Source of the DNA: Leuconostoc lactis
GTDB lineage: Bacteria > Bacillota > Bacilli > Lactobacillales > Lactobacillaceae
Assembly: GCF_007954625.1 (NCBI RefSeq)
Contig: NZ_CP042420.1
Coordinates: 1,128,501-1,192,500, forward strand
Direction: 5' to 3'
DNA: 64,000 nt
Shown here: positions 17,438-29,911 of the stretch, piece by piece
Layout of the letters: every line of letters begins with the position of its first letter
Position numbering within the stretch: the stretch's first letter is position 1
Program-made: the position numbers and the translations under genes
The notes under the pieces: model-generated
What the model saw: the letters and a program-made list of their open reading frames with translations, nothing else
The model's database searches: none
What the model was told of the DNA's origin: nothing

Positions 17438-19243
17438 ATGTGCGGAATTGTTGGATATACTGGTGTGAACCAAGTGTTGCCAAACTTGTTAAAAGGCTTA
17501 GAAAAACTTGAATATCGTGGTTATGATTCAGCTGGTGTCTATGTCAGCAACGGATCAGCTGGTGACTATTTAGTTCGCGAACAAGGACGCGTTGCCAAGC
17601 TAGAAGAAGCAACGAAAGACCAAGGGATTGCGGGAACTGCTGGTATTGCCCACACACGTTGGGCAACCCATGGTGGTGTTTCTGTTGAAAACGCCCACCC
17701 ACATATGTCAGAAGATGGCCGTTTCTATTTGGTCCACAATGGCGTGATTGAAAACTATGATGAATTACGTGAAAAGTATTTGCAAGGTGTGAAATTGCAT
17801 TCACAAACTGATACTGAAGTTGCGGTGCAATTGATTGATAAGTTCTCAAAAGAAAACAACTTATCAACACTCGATGCTTTCCGTCAAATGATTAGCTTGT
17901 TGGATGAAAACTCAGCTTATGGTTTCTTGTTGATGGATCGTGAAACACCAGATGTGATGTATGCAGCTAAGAAGAAGTCACCATTGTTGATTGGTGTGTC
18001 TGAAGAAGCTAACGTGGTGACATCAGATGCCGCCGCAATGCTTGATGTAACGAAGGACTTCATCGAATTGATGGATGGTGAAATTGCGGTAATCGATAAG
18101 GATGCCGTGACATTGTTCAACGCTGAAGGTGACGAAATCTCACGTGAACCTTTCCACATTGACATTGATGCTTCAGAAACAGATAAGGGTGTTTATCCTT
18201 ACTACATGTTGAAAGAAATTGATGAACAAGCTGTGGTGGCGCGTTCATTGTCACAATATTATTTTGATGACAACAACCAAATTCAAAATATTGATCCAGC
18301 CATTATTGACGCCATGAAGGCCGCTGACCGTATTTATATTGTCGCTGCTGGGACGTCTTACCACGCTGGTTTGGTTGGCAAGCGTTACTTTGAACAATGG
18401 ACTGGTAAGCCAACGGAAGTTCACATTTCATCAGAGTTTGCTTATGACCAACCTTTGTTGAGCGAGAAGCCATTCTTTATTTTCTTGAGTCAATCAGGGG
18501 AAACAGCCGACTCTCGTGAAGTGTTGGATAACGTGGTGAAGCAAGGTTATGGCTCATTGACAATTGCTAACGTGATGAATTCAACTTTGACACGTGAAGC
18601 TGACTTTGCCTTGCCATTGTTGGCAGGTCCAGAAATTGCCGTGGCCTCAACGAAGGCTTATACAGCTCAAATCATTGTTGAAGCCATTTTGGCCCATGCC
18701 GTAGGGGACAGCGGTCTTGACTTGAAGCATGAATTGGCGAAGGTGGCAGTTGAAATGCAAGTCATCATCGATCAAAAAGATGAATTCAAGGCAATTGCTG
18801 AATCAGCTTTGCGTGGTCGTCATTCAGCCTTTTACATTGGTCGTGGTTTGGATGCCGCAGTTGCCGTTGAAGCAGCCTTGAAGTTGAAGGAAATTTCATA
18901 CGTGCAAACAGAAGGTTTTGCTGCTGGTGAATTAAAGCACGGGACAATCTCATTGATTGAAGAAGGCACACCAGTCTTTGCTTTGTTAACACAAGCGAAA
19001 ACAGCTGGTCTTGTGCGTGGTGAAATTGCCCAAGTCGCAGCTCGTGGGGCAAACACAATTGTCTTTGCGACAAAGTCATTAGCAAAGCCAGGGGATGCCT
19101 ACGTTTTGCCAGAAGTTAATGAACTTTTGATGCCATTGTTGGTGGTGATCCCAGCACAATTGATTGCTTACTATGCAACGCTTGATCGTGGTTTGGACGT
19201 TGACCGCCCACGTAACTTGGCGAAGTCAGTGACAGTGCAATAA
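17438..19243 (+). CDS. glmS: Glutamine-fructose-6-phosphate aminotransferase (isomerizing)
   Basis: Makes glucosamine 6-phosphate for peptidoglycan from fructose 6-phosphate and glutamine. The N-terminal nucleophile Cys2 is in MCGIVGYTG; the class II glutaminase domain covers about 1-220 (GIAHTRWATHGGVS); two SIS domains follow (GTSYHAGLVGKRYFEQ; SQSGETADSREV) and the C-terminus ends RPRNLAKSVTVQ. 601 residues is standard. SD AGAGGG precedes the ATG. The short leader has no room for a glmS ribozyme. Confidence 0.97.
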   Translation: MCGIVGYTGVNQVLPNLLKGLEKLEYRGYDSAGVYVSNGSAGDYLVREQGRVAKLEEATKDQGIAGTAGIAHTRWATHGGVSVENAHPHMSEDGRFYLVHNGVIENYDELREKYLQGVKLHSQTDTEVAVQLIDKFSKENNLSTLDAFRQMISLLDENSAYGFLLMDRETPDVMYAAKKKSPLLIGVSEEANVVTSDAAAMLDVTKDFIELMDGEIAVIDKDAVTLFNAEGDEISREPFHIDIDASETDKGVYPYYMLKEIDEQAVVARSLSQYYFDDNNQIQNIDPAIIDAMKAADRIYIVAAGTSYHAGLVGKRYFEQWTGKPTEVHISSEFAYDQPLLSEKPFFIFLSQSGETADSREVLDNVVKQGYGSLTIANVMNSTLTREADFALPLLAGPEIAVASTKAYTAQIIVEAILAHAVGDSGLDLKHELAKVAVEMQVIIDQKDEFKAIAESALRGRHSAFYIGRGLDAAVAVEAALKLKEISYVQTEGFAAGELKHGTISLIEEGTPVFALLTQAKTAGLVRGEIAQVAARGANTIVFATKSLAKPGDAYVLPEVNELLMPLLVVIPAQLIAYYATLDRGLDVDRPRNLAKSVTVQ

Positions 19244-19247
19244 GCCC

Positions 19248-19282
19248 AAAACGTGATAAGAAAATTCTTATCACGTTTTTTT
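19248..19282 (+). terminator. Terminator after glmS
   Basis: Stem AAAACGTGATAAGAA with its complement at 19265-19279, followed by seven T. Confidence 0.9.
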
Positions 19283-19309
19283 GTGCCAAGGCTAGACATC
19301 TGGTAAAAT
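19281..19309 (+). promoter_or_regulatory. Probable promoter of uppS operon
   Basis: TTGTGC (19281-19286), 17-base spacer, extended -10 TGGTAAAAT (19301-19309). The -35 abuts the T-run of the glmS terminator. Confidence 0.6.
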
Positions 19310-19353
19310 AAATGAGATACCATTGCGCTTTTGCGCATGAAGGAGGGGGCCTC

Positions 19354-20133
19354 TTGGCGCTTTTTAAAACAAAAACAGATCCTAAAGTTGTACCAGCACA
19401 ACTTAAAATTCCTGACCATATTGCCATCATCATGGATGGTAACGGACGATGGGCTAAAAAACGCATGATGCCGCGGATTGCGGGTCATAAAACTGGGATG
19501 AATACCGTTAAGCGGATTGCAACGGCAGCCAGTGATCTTGGCGTTAAAGTATTGACACTTTACGCTTTTTCAACGGAAAATTGGTCACGACCCAATGACG
19601 AAGTGAACTTTTTAATGCAGTTACCCATTGATTTTTTCAATGATTTTGTCCCTGATTTGATTAAAAACAATATTCGGGTCGAAGTGATGGGGAATATTGC
19701 TCAGTTGCCGGAAGGCACACAGCGTGCAGTCCAAAATGCGATTACGCAGACTGCTGGTGGCACCGGCATGGTGTTGAACTTCGCACTGAACTACGGTGGG
19801 CAAATTGAAATTGTTGAAGCAGCTAAGCAATTGGCACAACAAGTGTCAGCTGGCGATCTTGATCCGGCTGATATTACCCCTGAGAATTTCTCTGCGGCCT
19901 TACAAACGGCTGCTTTAGGGGCGCTTGCCGCACCTGATTTGTTAATTCGAACGTCAGGCGAACTGCGTTTGAGTAATTTTATGCCTTATCAAGCAGCTTA
20001 TGCCGAACTTTATTTTACGGATGTTTTGTGGCCGGACTATACGGCTGACGATTTGCTGGCGGCTATTGCGTCGTTTACCCAACGTGACCGGCGCTTTGGC
20101 GGTTTAAATGAGACGGATGAAAGTGAGTCCTAA
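19354..20133 (+). CDS. uppS: Undecaprenyl diphosphate synthase (cis-prenyltransferase)
   Basis: Condenses IPP onto farnesyl diphosphate to C55-PP, the lipid carrier for wall precursors. 259 residues; the catalytic Asp is D28 in IIMDGNGRW, followed by HKTGM and, near the end, LIRTSGELRLSNFMPYQAAY. TTG 19354 is chosen because it lies eight bases after AAGGAGGGGG; the frame is open upstream without SD. It heads uppS-cdsA-rseP-proS-polC, an order conserved in Firmicutes. dxr, which sits in this cluster in Bacillus, is missing, as expected with a mevalonate pathway. Confidence 0.95.
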   Translation: MALFKTKTDPKVVPAQLKIPDHIAIIMDGNGRWAKKRMMPRIAGHKTGMNTVKRIATAASDLGVKVLTLYAFSTENWSRPNDEVNFLMQLPIDFFNDFVPDLIKNNIRVEVMGNIAQLPEGTQRAVQNAITQTAGGTGMVLNFALNYGGQIEIVEAAKQLAQQVSAGDLDPADITPENFSAALQTAALGALAAPDLLIRTSGELRLSNFMPYQAAYAELYFTDVLWPDYTADDLLAAIASFTQRDRRFGGLNETDESES

Positions 20134-20136
20134 GAT

Positions 20137-20931
20137 ATGAAAACACGTGTCATCACGGCCGTTGTGGCCTTAATTGTATTTGTACCACTCTTGATTATTG
20201 GCGGTATTCCGCTACTTGTGTTAACTTTGGCAATGGGCATTGTTGGCATGAGTGAAATCCTACGTATGAAGCATCGTTTCTTGGTATCAATTGAAGCTTT
20301 GATTGCCTTTGTCGGGGTGGTTGCCTTGATCTTGCCTAACCAATTTTGGCAAGGGGTACCTGTTGTCCAAAGTGCGCATGTTGTTTTCTACATTCTAGCG
20401 TTCCTCATGTTGCTCAATACCATCATTGTGCGTAATCATTTTAATTTTGATGATGCGGGCGCTTTGACATTGGCTATGCTTTATATTGGGACTGGCTTCC
20501 ATTATTTCTATCAAGCAGATAGCGTCGGATTGGCGACGGTGATGTTTGGCATGTTGATTGTTTGGATTACTGACTCAGGGGCTTACATGGTAGGTCGGGC
20601 AATGGGCAAGCACAAGCTGGCGCCTAAAATTAGTCCGAATAAGACTTGGGAAGGGTCAATTGGTGGCAGTGTTGTTGCCGTCATCATTGTCCCAGCGTTG
20701 TACACGATTTGCCACTGGTTACCTGCTTATAATTTTATTGAATTACTGGCCTTTACGGTGCTCTTATCGATTGCGGGTCAGCTTGGTGATTTGATTGAAT
20801 CAGCCTTTAAGCGTCACTATGGTGTGAAAGATTCAGGACACATTTTGCCTGGTCACGGTGGCATTTTGGATCGCTTTGATTCAATGTTGATTGTGATGCC
20901 ATTGATGTCACTTTTGGGCATGTTAGGATAA
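20137..20931 (+). CDS. cdsA: Phosphatidate cytidylyltransferase
   Basis: Membrane enzyme forming CDP-diacylglycerol from phosphatidate and CTP, the branch point of phospholipid synthesis. 264 residues with about eight hydrophobic segments and the CTP-transferase signature in HILPGHGGILDRFDSMLI near 238-255. Starts three bases after the uppS stop with a weak SD, so it relies on coupling. Confidence 0.94.
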   Translation: MKTRVITAVVALIVFVPLLIIGGIPLLVLTLAMGIVGMSEILRMKHRFLVSIEALIAFVGVVALILPNQFWQGVPVVQSAHVVFYILAFLMLLNTIIVRNHFNFDDAGALTLAMLYIGTGFHYFYQADSVGLATVMFGMLIVWITDSGAYMVGRAMGKHKLAPKISPNKTWEGSIGGSVVAVIIVPALYTICHWLPAYNFIELLAFTVLLSIAGQLGDLIESAFKRHYGVKDSGHILPGHGGILDRFDSMLIVMPLMSLLGMLG

Positions 20932-20934
20932 CTT

Positions 20935-23969
<3,035 letters not shown>

Positions 23970-23977
23970 TCACGCAC

Positions 23978-24003
23978 AAAAGGCCGATTTGATCGGCTTT
24001 TTT
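23978..24003 (+). terminator. Terminator after proS
   Basis: GCCGAT-TTG-ATCGGC stem, A-rich on the 5' side, six T after. polC follows 24 bases later, so it is probably a partial terminator. Confidence 0.75.
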
Positions 24004-24026
24004 AATCAGTAAAAGAAGGGGGAACC

Positions 24027-27000
24027 ATGGCAATATCCCAAGAAGAACAACTGCAACATCTCATCTCACAAATTCAGCTGGCTGATGATGTGCAACCATT
24101 TTTTGCTGAGGGACGTTTGAAGCAAGTCACCGTCGCCAAACAAGCCAAAACGTGGACTTTTCATATCGTATTAAATGACATTTTACCGGTCCATGTCTTC
24201 ATGCAATTTCGGCAACAATTACAAGCGGCGTTTACCAATATTGCACAGACCCAATTAAACATTGAGACACCGGTCCAAACCATTGATGCAACACAGGTCA
24301 ATCAATATTGGCATATTGCCTTAGCCGACTCGGACTTAAATCACGCGGCGAGTCAACAATTAACAAGTAATACGATGTTGCGCCAAATTGATGCCCAACA
24401 TTTTGGCATTGCCGTCGGCGCGCAATTATTGTATAACGCGCTGACCGATACGGCCTTGCAGTCAATTAGTCAGGCCTATCGTCGTTATGGCTTCCCAGAA
24501 TTACTGTTGACACCGCAACAAGACGAAGATTTAGCCCAACAAATTGCTGAAAGCGTTGCCCAACATCATGCCAAAGCGCAGGAAGATTTACAAAAAGCCA
24601 TCCAAGCAACGGAACAAGCTAAACCCAAGGCTTCATCTGAAGGGGTACCGTTGACATTGGGACGTAAAATCGCTGCTGATGGTGACATCACGCGTCTTGA
24701 GACGATTGAAGGTGAAGAAAATCGGGTAGTGATCGAAGGTTATATCTTTGCGCATGAAGTACGCGAGTTGCGTTCTGGGCGTAAGCTCATGACGATCAAA
24801 GTCACAGATTATTCGAGTTCGATTGCGGCCAAGAAATTTTCAAATAATGAAACGGACGAAGCTGTTTTTGACGGGCTAAAACCCGGCATGTGGGTCCGGT
24901 TGTCTGGTAATGTGCAAGAAGACACTTATGCGCGTGAATTGGTGATGAACATTTACGATTTGCAAGTGATTGACCATGAGAGTCGCGTTGACACCTATCC
25001 AGGTGATAAAAAGCATATCGAGCTGCATGTGCATACCAATATGTCAACAATGGATTCGGTGACCGACTATGGCGCAGTAGCCAAATTGGCCAAAAGTTGG
25101 GGCCAAACAGCATTAGGCGTGGTCGACACGGCGAATGTGCAAGGCTTCCCAGAAGCCGTGGCTGCCGGCAAGAAAAATGATCTCAAAATGATTTATGGGA
25201 TGGAAGCGAATTTAGTTGAAGATGGGGAACCAATTGCCTTTAATCTAGCTGATGTGCCATTACTCGGACCAGAGACAACTTTTGTCGCTTTCGACTTGGA
25301 AACCACAGGACTTTCAGCCGTAACGGATAAAATCATTGAATTATCCGCGGTTAAGATGCAACTCGGGAATGTGGTGGATCAATTCTCTGAATACATCAAT
25401 CCTGGTTTTCCCTTGTCAGAATTTACGACTGAACTGACATCAATTACGGATTCAATGGTTGCCAATGCCGATCCAGAAAGCGACGTCATCCAACGTTTCC
25501 GAGATTGGGTTGGGGATGCGGTCCTAATTGGGCACAATGTGACGTTTGATATTGGGTTTATGAATGCTGCATATGCCCGCTATCAAAAACCAGCCATCAG
25601 CAATCCGGTAATTGATACGTTGCCATTTACCCGTTGGCTGTACCCTGATTACAAATCTTACCGATTAGGGACAATCGCCAAGCGTTTTAATATCAACCTC
25701 GAACAAGCGCACCGAGCCATTTTCGATTCGGAAACGACCGGACATATTGCGTGGCGTTTAATGAAAGAGGTCAAAGAACGCTATGATCTGACCAGCCATC
25801 AACAGCTAAATGATCATATGACAGAAGGGGATGCTTGGAAACATGGCCGACCGGTACATGCTACGTTGTTGGTAAAAAATGCCGTCGGTTTAAAGCATCT
25901 TTATGAATTAGTCTCGCGCTCAAATATTGAATTTTTTGCGCGTGTACCACGTATTCCGCGTTCCGTTTTGGAACAACATCGGGAAGGCTTATTAGTCGGT
26001 ACAGGTGATACAGGTGGTGACGTGATTGTCACATTAATTGAAAAAGGTTATGATGCAGCGTTAGAAAAAGCGGCGTATTATGACTTTATTGAAATTCAGC
26101 CCACCGCCAATTATGCACCGATGATTGAATCGGGGTTGATTGCTGATACCGATAAATTACATGATATTCTCCGTGATATGGTGGCGATTGGTGATGAATT
26201 GGATAAGCCGGTGGTCGTTACTGGCGATATCAAGTATACGAATCCAGAAGATCGGATTTATCGTCAAATCTTAATTGCCACCCAGCCAGGTAATCCGCAA
26301 AATCGGACAACCTTACCAGAATTGCATTTCAAAACAACGCAAGAACTACTTGACGATTATGCGTTCTTGGGTGAGGACTTGGCGAAGAAAGTCGTGATTG
26401 ACAATACGCATGTGATTGCAGATAGTCTAGAAGATGTGGCGCCGCTTAAGAGTGGCTCGTACCCGCCAAATATTCCGACTGCTGGTGAGGAATTAACCCG
26501 GCGAACACTGGAGACGGCTAAAAAATGGTACGGTGATCCCATTCCAGATGTCATTCAAGCCCGTATTGATCAAGAATTAAAAGCCATTATTGGTAACGGC
26601 TTTGCGCCGCACTATATGATCGCCCAACGTTTGGTTGAAAAGTCCAATAAAGACGGTTATCTGGTTGGCTCGCGTGGCTCAGTCGGGTCATCATTTGTGG
26701 CGACAATGTCTGGGATTACCGAAGTTAATCCGTTTGCCCCGCATTATCGTAGTGCCCATGGCGACTATTTTGAACTCGCTGACCCAAAAGTTTATGAATC
26801 AGGCTATGACTTGCCAGATAAACCAGACCCAAATCATCCTGGTGAAATGTTGATCGGTGATGGGCAAAATATTCCGTTTGAAACCTTCATGGGATTCAAA
26901 GGGGATAAGGTGCCAGATATTGATTTGAACTTTTCGGGCGATTATCAACCGATTGCGCATAATTACATGAAAGTCTTGTTCGGTGAACACAATGTGTACC

Positions 27001-28340
27001 GTGCCGGTACGATTGCGACGGTGGCGGAAAAAACCGCCTTTGGTTATGTCAAAGGTTATGAACGCGATCATGATAAGCATTACCGTGGGACAGAAGTAGA
27101 ACGTTTGGCCCAAGGAATTACTGGGGTTAAGCGGACAACAGGGCAACATCCAGGTGGGATTTTGATTGTGCCACGTGAATATGATGTCTATGATTTCACA
27201 CCGGTCCAATATCCGGCCGATGATCAAAAATCATTGTGGCAAACAACGCACATGGATTACCATTCGATTCACGATAATTTGCTCAAAATGGATATTTTGG
27301 GACATGATGATCCGACGATGGTGCGCACATTAAAGGATATGTCAGGGATTGATCCGCAATCAATTCCAGTTAATGATCCTGGCGTCTTGAGCCTGTTTAC
27401 CTCGCCAAAAGCATTAGGCGTGACGCCAGAACAGATTTTTTCTAAAACAGGCACACTTGGTTTGCCTGAATTTGGGACGAACTTTGTGCGAGGCATGTTG
27501 GAAGAAACGCAACCCCACAATTATTCTGAACTATTGCAAATTTCTGGTTTGTCTCACGGGACGGATGTGTGGCTAGGGAACGCCAATGAATTAATTGAAA
27601 ACGGAACCGCAACGATTGGAACCGTGATTGGAACCCGTGATAAGATCATGACGGATTTGATTAACTGGGGTTTCCCAGCAGCTGATGCGTTTAAGGTCAT
27701 GGAAAAAGTGCGTAAAGGGAAAGGGATTACGGATGAGTATCAGGCCCAGTTACGTGCAGCAAAGATTCCAGAATGGTATATCCAATCGATGCTCAAGATC
27801 AAATATATGTTCCCCCGAGCACACGCGGCGGCGTATGTTTTGATGGCCCTACGAATTGCCTATTTTAAGGTGTATTTCCCAACGATTTATTATGCGACCT
27901 ACTTCTCAGTCCGCGCTGATCAATTTGATATTGTGGCCATGAGCCGCGGTAAAAATGCGACAAAAGAAGCGTTAAAGCGTTTACGCGCCTTGGGTAATGA
28001 TGCCACGGTTGGCGATAAAAACCTTTTGACGGTATTGGAGATGGCGAATGAAGCTTTAGAACGTGGGATTACCTTCTCAATGGTTGATTTATATAAGTCA
28101 GAAGCCAGCGAGTGGGTGATTGATGGTGATACACTCATCCCACCGTTCTCCGCAGTCCCAAGTTTGGGCGATAACGTGGCCAAGCAAATCATTGTGGCGC
28201 GCCAAGAAAAGCCATTTTTGAGTAAGGAAGATTTGAAAAAGCGTGGGAAGGTCTCCCAAACAGTCATTGATTATTTGACGAAAAATTCAGTCTTAGATGG
28301 CATGCCAGACGAAAATCAATTGAATTTGTTTGATTTTTAA
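24027..28340 (+). CDS. polC: DNA polymerase III alpha subunit, PolC type
   Basis: The main replicative polymerase of low-GC Gram-positives, with built-in 3'-5' proofreading. 1437 residues: N-terminal domains and OB fold (about 220-320), PHP domain beginning ELHVHTNMSTMD near 332, the DEDDh exonuclease inserted in it (FVAFDLETTG near 419), then the polymerase core with PDIDLNFSGDYQ near 967 carrying catalytic Asp residues. SD AGGGGG is strong. Last gene of the uppS cluster, as in Bacillus. Confidence 0.97.
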   Translation: MAISQEEQLQHLISQIQLADDVQPFFAEGRLKQVTVAKQAKTWTFHIVLNDILPVHVFMQFRQQLQAAFTNIAQTQLNIETPVQTIDATQVNQYWHIALADSDLNHAASQQLTSNTMLRQIDAQHFGIAVGAQLLYNALTDTALQSISQAYRRYGFPELLLTPQQDEDLAQQIAESVAQHHAKAQEDLQKAIQATEQAKPKASSEGVPLTLGRKIAADGDITRLETIEGEENRVVIEGYIFAHEVRELRSGRKLMTIKVTDYSSSIAAKKFSNNETDEAVFDGLKPGMWVRLSGNVQEDTYARELVMNIYDLQVIDHESRVDTYPGDKKHIELHVHTNMSTMDSVTDYGAVAKLAKSWGQTALGVVDTANVQGFPEAVAAGKKNDLKMIYGMEANLVEDGEPIAFNLADVPLLGPETTFVAFDLETTGLSAVTDKIIELSAVKMQLGNVVDQFSEYINPGFPLSEFTTELTSITDSMVANADPESDVIQRFRDWVGDAVLIGHNVTFDIGFMNAAYARYQKPAISNPVIDTLPFTRWLYPDYKSYRLGTIAKRFNINLEQAHRAIFDSETTGHIAWRLMKEVKERYDLTSHQQLNDHMTEGDAWKHGRPVHATLLVKNAVGLKHLYELVSRSNIEFFARVPRIPRSVLEQHREGLLVGTGDTGGDVIVTLIEKGYDAALEKAAYYDFIEIQPTANYAPMIESGLIADTDKLHDILRDMVAIGDELDKPVVVTGDIKYTNPEDRIYRQILIATQPGNPQNRTTLPELHFKTTQELLDDYAFLGEDLAKKVVIDNTHVIADSLEDVAPLKSGSYPPNIPTAGEELTRRTLETAKKWYGDPIPDVIQARIDQELKAIIGNGFAPHYMIAQRLVEKSNKDGYLVGSRGSVGSSFVATMSGITEVNPFAPHYRSAHGDYFELADPKVYESGYDLPDKPDPNHPGEMLIGDGQNIPFETFMGFKGDKVPDIDLNFSGDYQPIAHNYMKVLFGEHNVYRAGTIATVAEKTAFGYVKGYERDHDKHYRGTEVERLAQGITGVKRTTGQHPGGILIVPREYDVYDFTPVQYPADDQKSLWQTTHMDYHSIHDNLLKMDILGHDDPTMVRTLKDMSGIDPQSIPVNDPGVLSLFTSPKALGVTPEQIFSKTGTLGLPEFGTNFVRGMLEETQPHNYSELLQISGLSHGTDVWLGNANELIENGTATIGTVIGTRDKIMTDLINWGFPAADAFKVMEKVRKGKGITDEYQAQLRAAKIPEWYIQSMLKIKYMFPRAHAAAYVLMALRIAYFKVYFPTIYYATYFSVRADQFDIVAMSRGKNATKEALKRLRALGNDATVGDKNLLTVLEMANEALERGITFSMVDLYKSEASEWVIDGDTLIPPFSAVPSLGDNVAKQIIVARQEKPFLSKEDLKKRGKVSQTVIDYLTKNSVLDGMPDENQLNLFDF

Positions 28341-28400
28341 CCACCAGTCACCACAATCGCGCTACGGCGTGTAACAAGATACAACAACGGAGAGTGTAGT

Positions 28401-28826
28401 ATGAAACACGAATGGCACCAAAAAGTGGCTAATTATTTTGAATATGTCTTAAATAGCCTCATGATTCTTATCGGGATTGTGATTTTTGGCTTTTTGTTGC
28501 GCGAAATTTATAATTTAGCGCATTTACTCCTGACAGTGGGGGATATGCGGTCACACTTTAATCAAATTACGGATGCCACGCTTGCCGTCTTCTTGTTCTT
28601 TGAGTTTATGAGTTTGGTCCGCGAATATTTTATCAAGGACGCTCATATTTCGATGGAAAGTTTTCTTTATATCGGGGTGACTGCCTTGATTCGGGCGATT
28701 TTGGTATATCATGATCAAACGATGAAAACGTTGCTATTGGCCTTATCAATCGGTATCTTAGTGGTCGCCTTGACGGTGTACCGTTATTTCCGAGAAAAAG
28801 ATAAGCAACAGAAACTACCACATTAA
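28401..28826 (+). CDS. PsiE-like phosphate-starvation-inducible membrane protein
   Basis: A 141-residue protein with four hydrophobic segments, matching the PsiE family (PF06146 type) in length and pattern, including the conserved middle FEFMSLVREYF. The molecular function of the family is not established; the name comes from phosphate-starvation induction in E. coli. SD GGAGAG precedes the ATG by six bases. It lies 60 bases after polC without a terminator between, so it may be read through from polC. The C-terminus is basic and cytoplasmic. Confidence 0.75.
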   Translation: MKHEWHQKVANYFEYVLNSLMILIGIVIFGFLLREIYNLAHLLLTVGDMRSHFNQITDATLAVFLFFEFMSLVREYFIKDAHISMESFLYIGVTALIRAILVYHDQTMKTLLLALSIGILVVALTVYRYFREKDKQQKLPH

Positions 28827-28844
28827 TCGGCCAGTTTTGAATCG

Positions 28845-28870
28845 AAAAGCACGGTTTGCCGTGCTTTTTT
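28845..28870 (+). terminator. Terminator after the psiE-like gene
   Basis: Ten-bp stem AAAAGCACGG/CCGTGCTTTT, loop TTTG, T-run. Confidence 0.92.
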
Positions 28871-28884
28871 GCATGGTTTAAACA

Positions 28885-28893
28885 TGGTATGAT
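28885..28893 (+). promoter_or_regulatory. Extended -10 promoter of rbsK
   Basis: TGGTATGAT with no good -35. Transcription would begin near 28900, giving a leader of about 100 nt. Confidence 0.6.
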
Positions 28894-28910
28894 AAGAGAT
28901 GAAAATACGC

Positions 28911-29002
28911 GGAGGAGAGTCATTCACGGCAGAAAAGATGCCATGTGTACAGGTTATCTCGTACATGTGCAACGCGCGCGTGAAGACCAAAATGAAAATA
29001 TG
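28911..29002 (+). ncRNA. Structured leader between SD and start of rbsK
   Basis: A strong SD, GGAGGAG (28911-28917), is 82 bases from the ATG at 29000, which has no SD of its own. Between them: P1, GTC-A-TTCACG (28919-28928) pairing with CGTGAAGAC (28979-28987), one bulged A; P2, GGCA/TGCC around 28928-28942; P3, nine pairs with two G-U closing AGGTTATCTC (28942-28970). The fold is a three-way junction that would leave about 12-14 nt between SD and ATG. Function is inferred. Confidence 0.5.
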
Positions 29003-29911
29003 ACGAAAAAAATTGTTGTCCTTGGGAGTCTCAACGTTGATAGCATTATGAAGATGCCTCGTATGCCATTAGTTGGGGAAACAATGGCTTTAACGGACGT
29101 GACAACAGCGCCTGGTGGTAAAGGTGCCAACCAAGCAGTTGCAGCAGCCCGTCAAAGCGCTCAAGTGGCCTTTATTGGCGCAGTGGGTCAAGATAGTAAT
29201 GGCCACTTTATGCGCCAGACCTTAGCTGATCAAGCCGTCGATGTGGCGGCGATTCAAACCAATGCAACAGTACCAACTGGTTCAGCCTATATCATGTTGC
29301 AAGACAACGGCGCCAATACAATTTTGATTCATGGTGGGGCCAATCAAGCCTTGACTGTTGATGATTTAGATGAGGATTTGATTGCCCAAGCCGATACGTT
29401 GATTGCGCAATTTGAGGTACCACTGGCCGTGATTACCGCAGCCTTTAAAATGGCCAAAGCGCACAATGTGCAAACTGTGCTGAATCCCGCACCAGCAGTT
29501 TATGAGGTCACCCCAACCTTGGCCGGTTTGACAGATATTATTTTGCCTAATGAAACAGAAGCCCAATTATTAACGGGTATCACTGTTGAAAATGATCTTG
29601 CGGTGTTGAATCAAGTCAGTGATGCCCTCTTAGCAACAGGGGTGGCTCGCAGTATTATTACCCTTGGGGAAGCGGGCTCGTTTATCGCTGACGGTACCAA
29701 CCGTTGGTGGGCAAAGCCGAAAAAAGTTGCGGCTGTTGATACGACAGCTGCGGGGGATACTTTTATTGGGACCCTAGCAAGTGAACTTGCCGCCGATTTT
29801 AGTAATTTAGTCGACGCTGTTGATCGTGCTAGCACAGCCAGTGCCATTGCCGTTACGCGACCAGGCGCCATTCCGTCAATTCCAACCCGTGAAGAAGTGG
29901 ATCAGTTCTAA
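29000..29911 (+). CDS. rbsK: Ribokinase (PfkB family)
   Basis: Phosphorylates ribose, or possibly another nucleoside-derived sugar, to the 5-phosphate. 303 residues; N-terminal GSLNVDSIMKMPRMP, the first signature GGKGANQAVAAAR near 41-53 and the second, DTTAAGDTFIGTLASEL, with the catalytic Asp near 250. The frame is open for 48 codons further upstream, but those have no resemblance to ribokinase. No ribose permease or regulator is adjacent; an rRNA methyltransferase gene follows with a TAATG overlap. Start is set by homology, since the SD is far upstream. Confidence 0.9.
   Translation: MTKKIVVLGSLNVDSIMKMPRMPLVGETMALTDVTTAPGGKGANQAVAAARQSAQVAFIGAVGQDSNGHFMRQTLADQAVDVAAIQTNATVPTGSAYIMLQDNGANTILIHGGANQALTVDDLDEDLIAQADTLIAQFEVPLAVITAAFKMAKAHNVQTVLNPAPAVYEVTPTLAGLTDIILPNETEAQLLTGITVENDLAVLNQVSDALLATGVARSIITLGEAGSFIADGTNRWWAKPKKVAAVDTTAAGDTFIGTLASELAADFSNLVDAVDRASTASAIAVTRPGAIPSIPTREEVDQF

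Noticed and set aside
26799..27227. 142-codon frame on the minus strand within polC
   Set aside because: No SD, and it is antisense to a conserved polymerase region; it is a shadow of polC, like several other antisense frames in this window.
28911..28987. rbsK and DUF1831 leaders as THF, preQ1 or SMK riboswitches
   Set aside because: The conserved core sequences of those classes are not present; only general position near the SD is similar.
28856..28999. A longer ribokinase frame starting 48 codons upstream
   Set aside because: The extra residues are unlike any ribokinase N-terminus, begin inside the previous gene's terminator and upstream of the predicted promoter.
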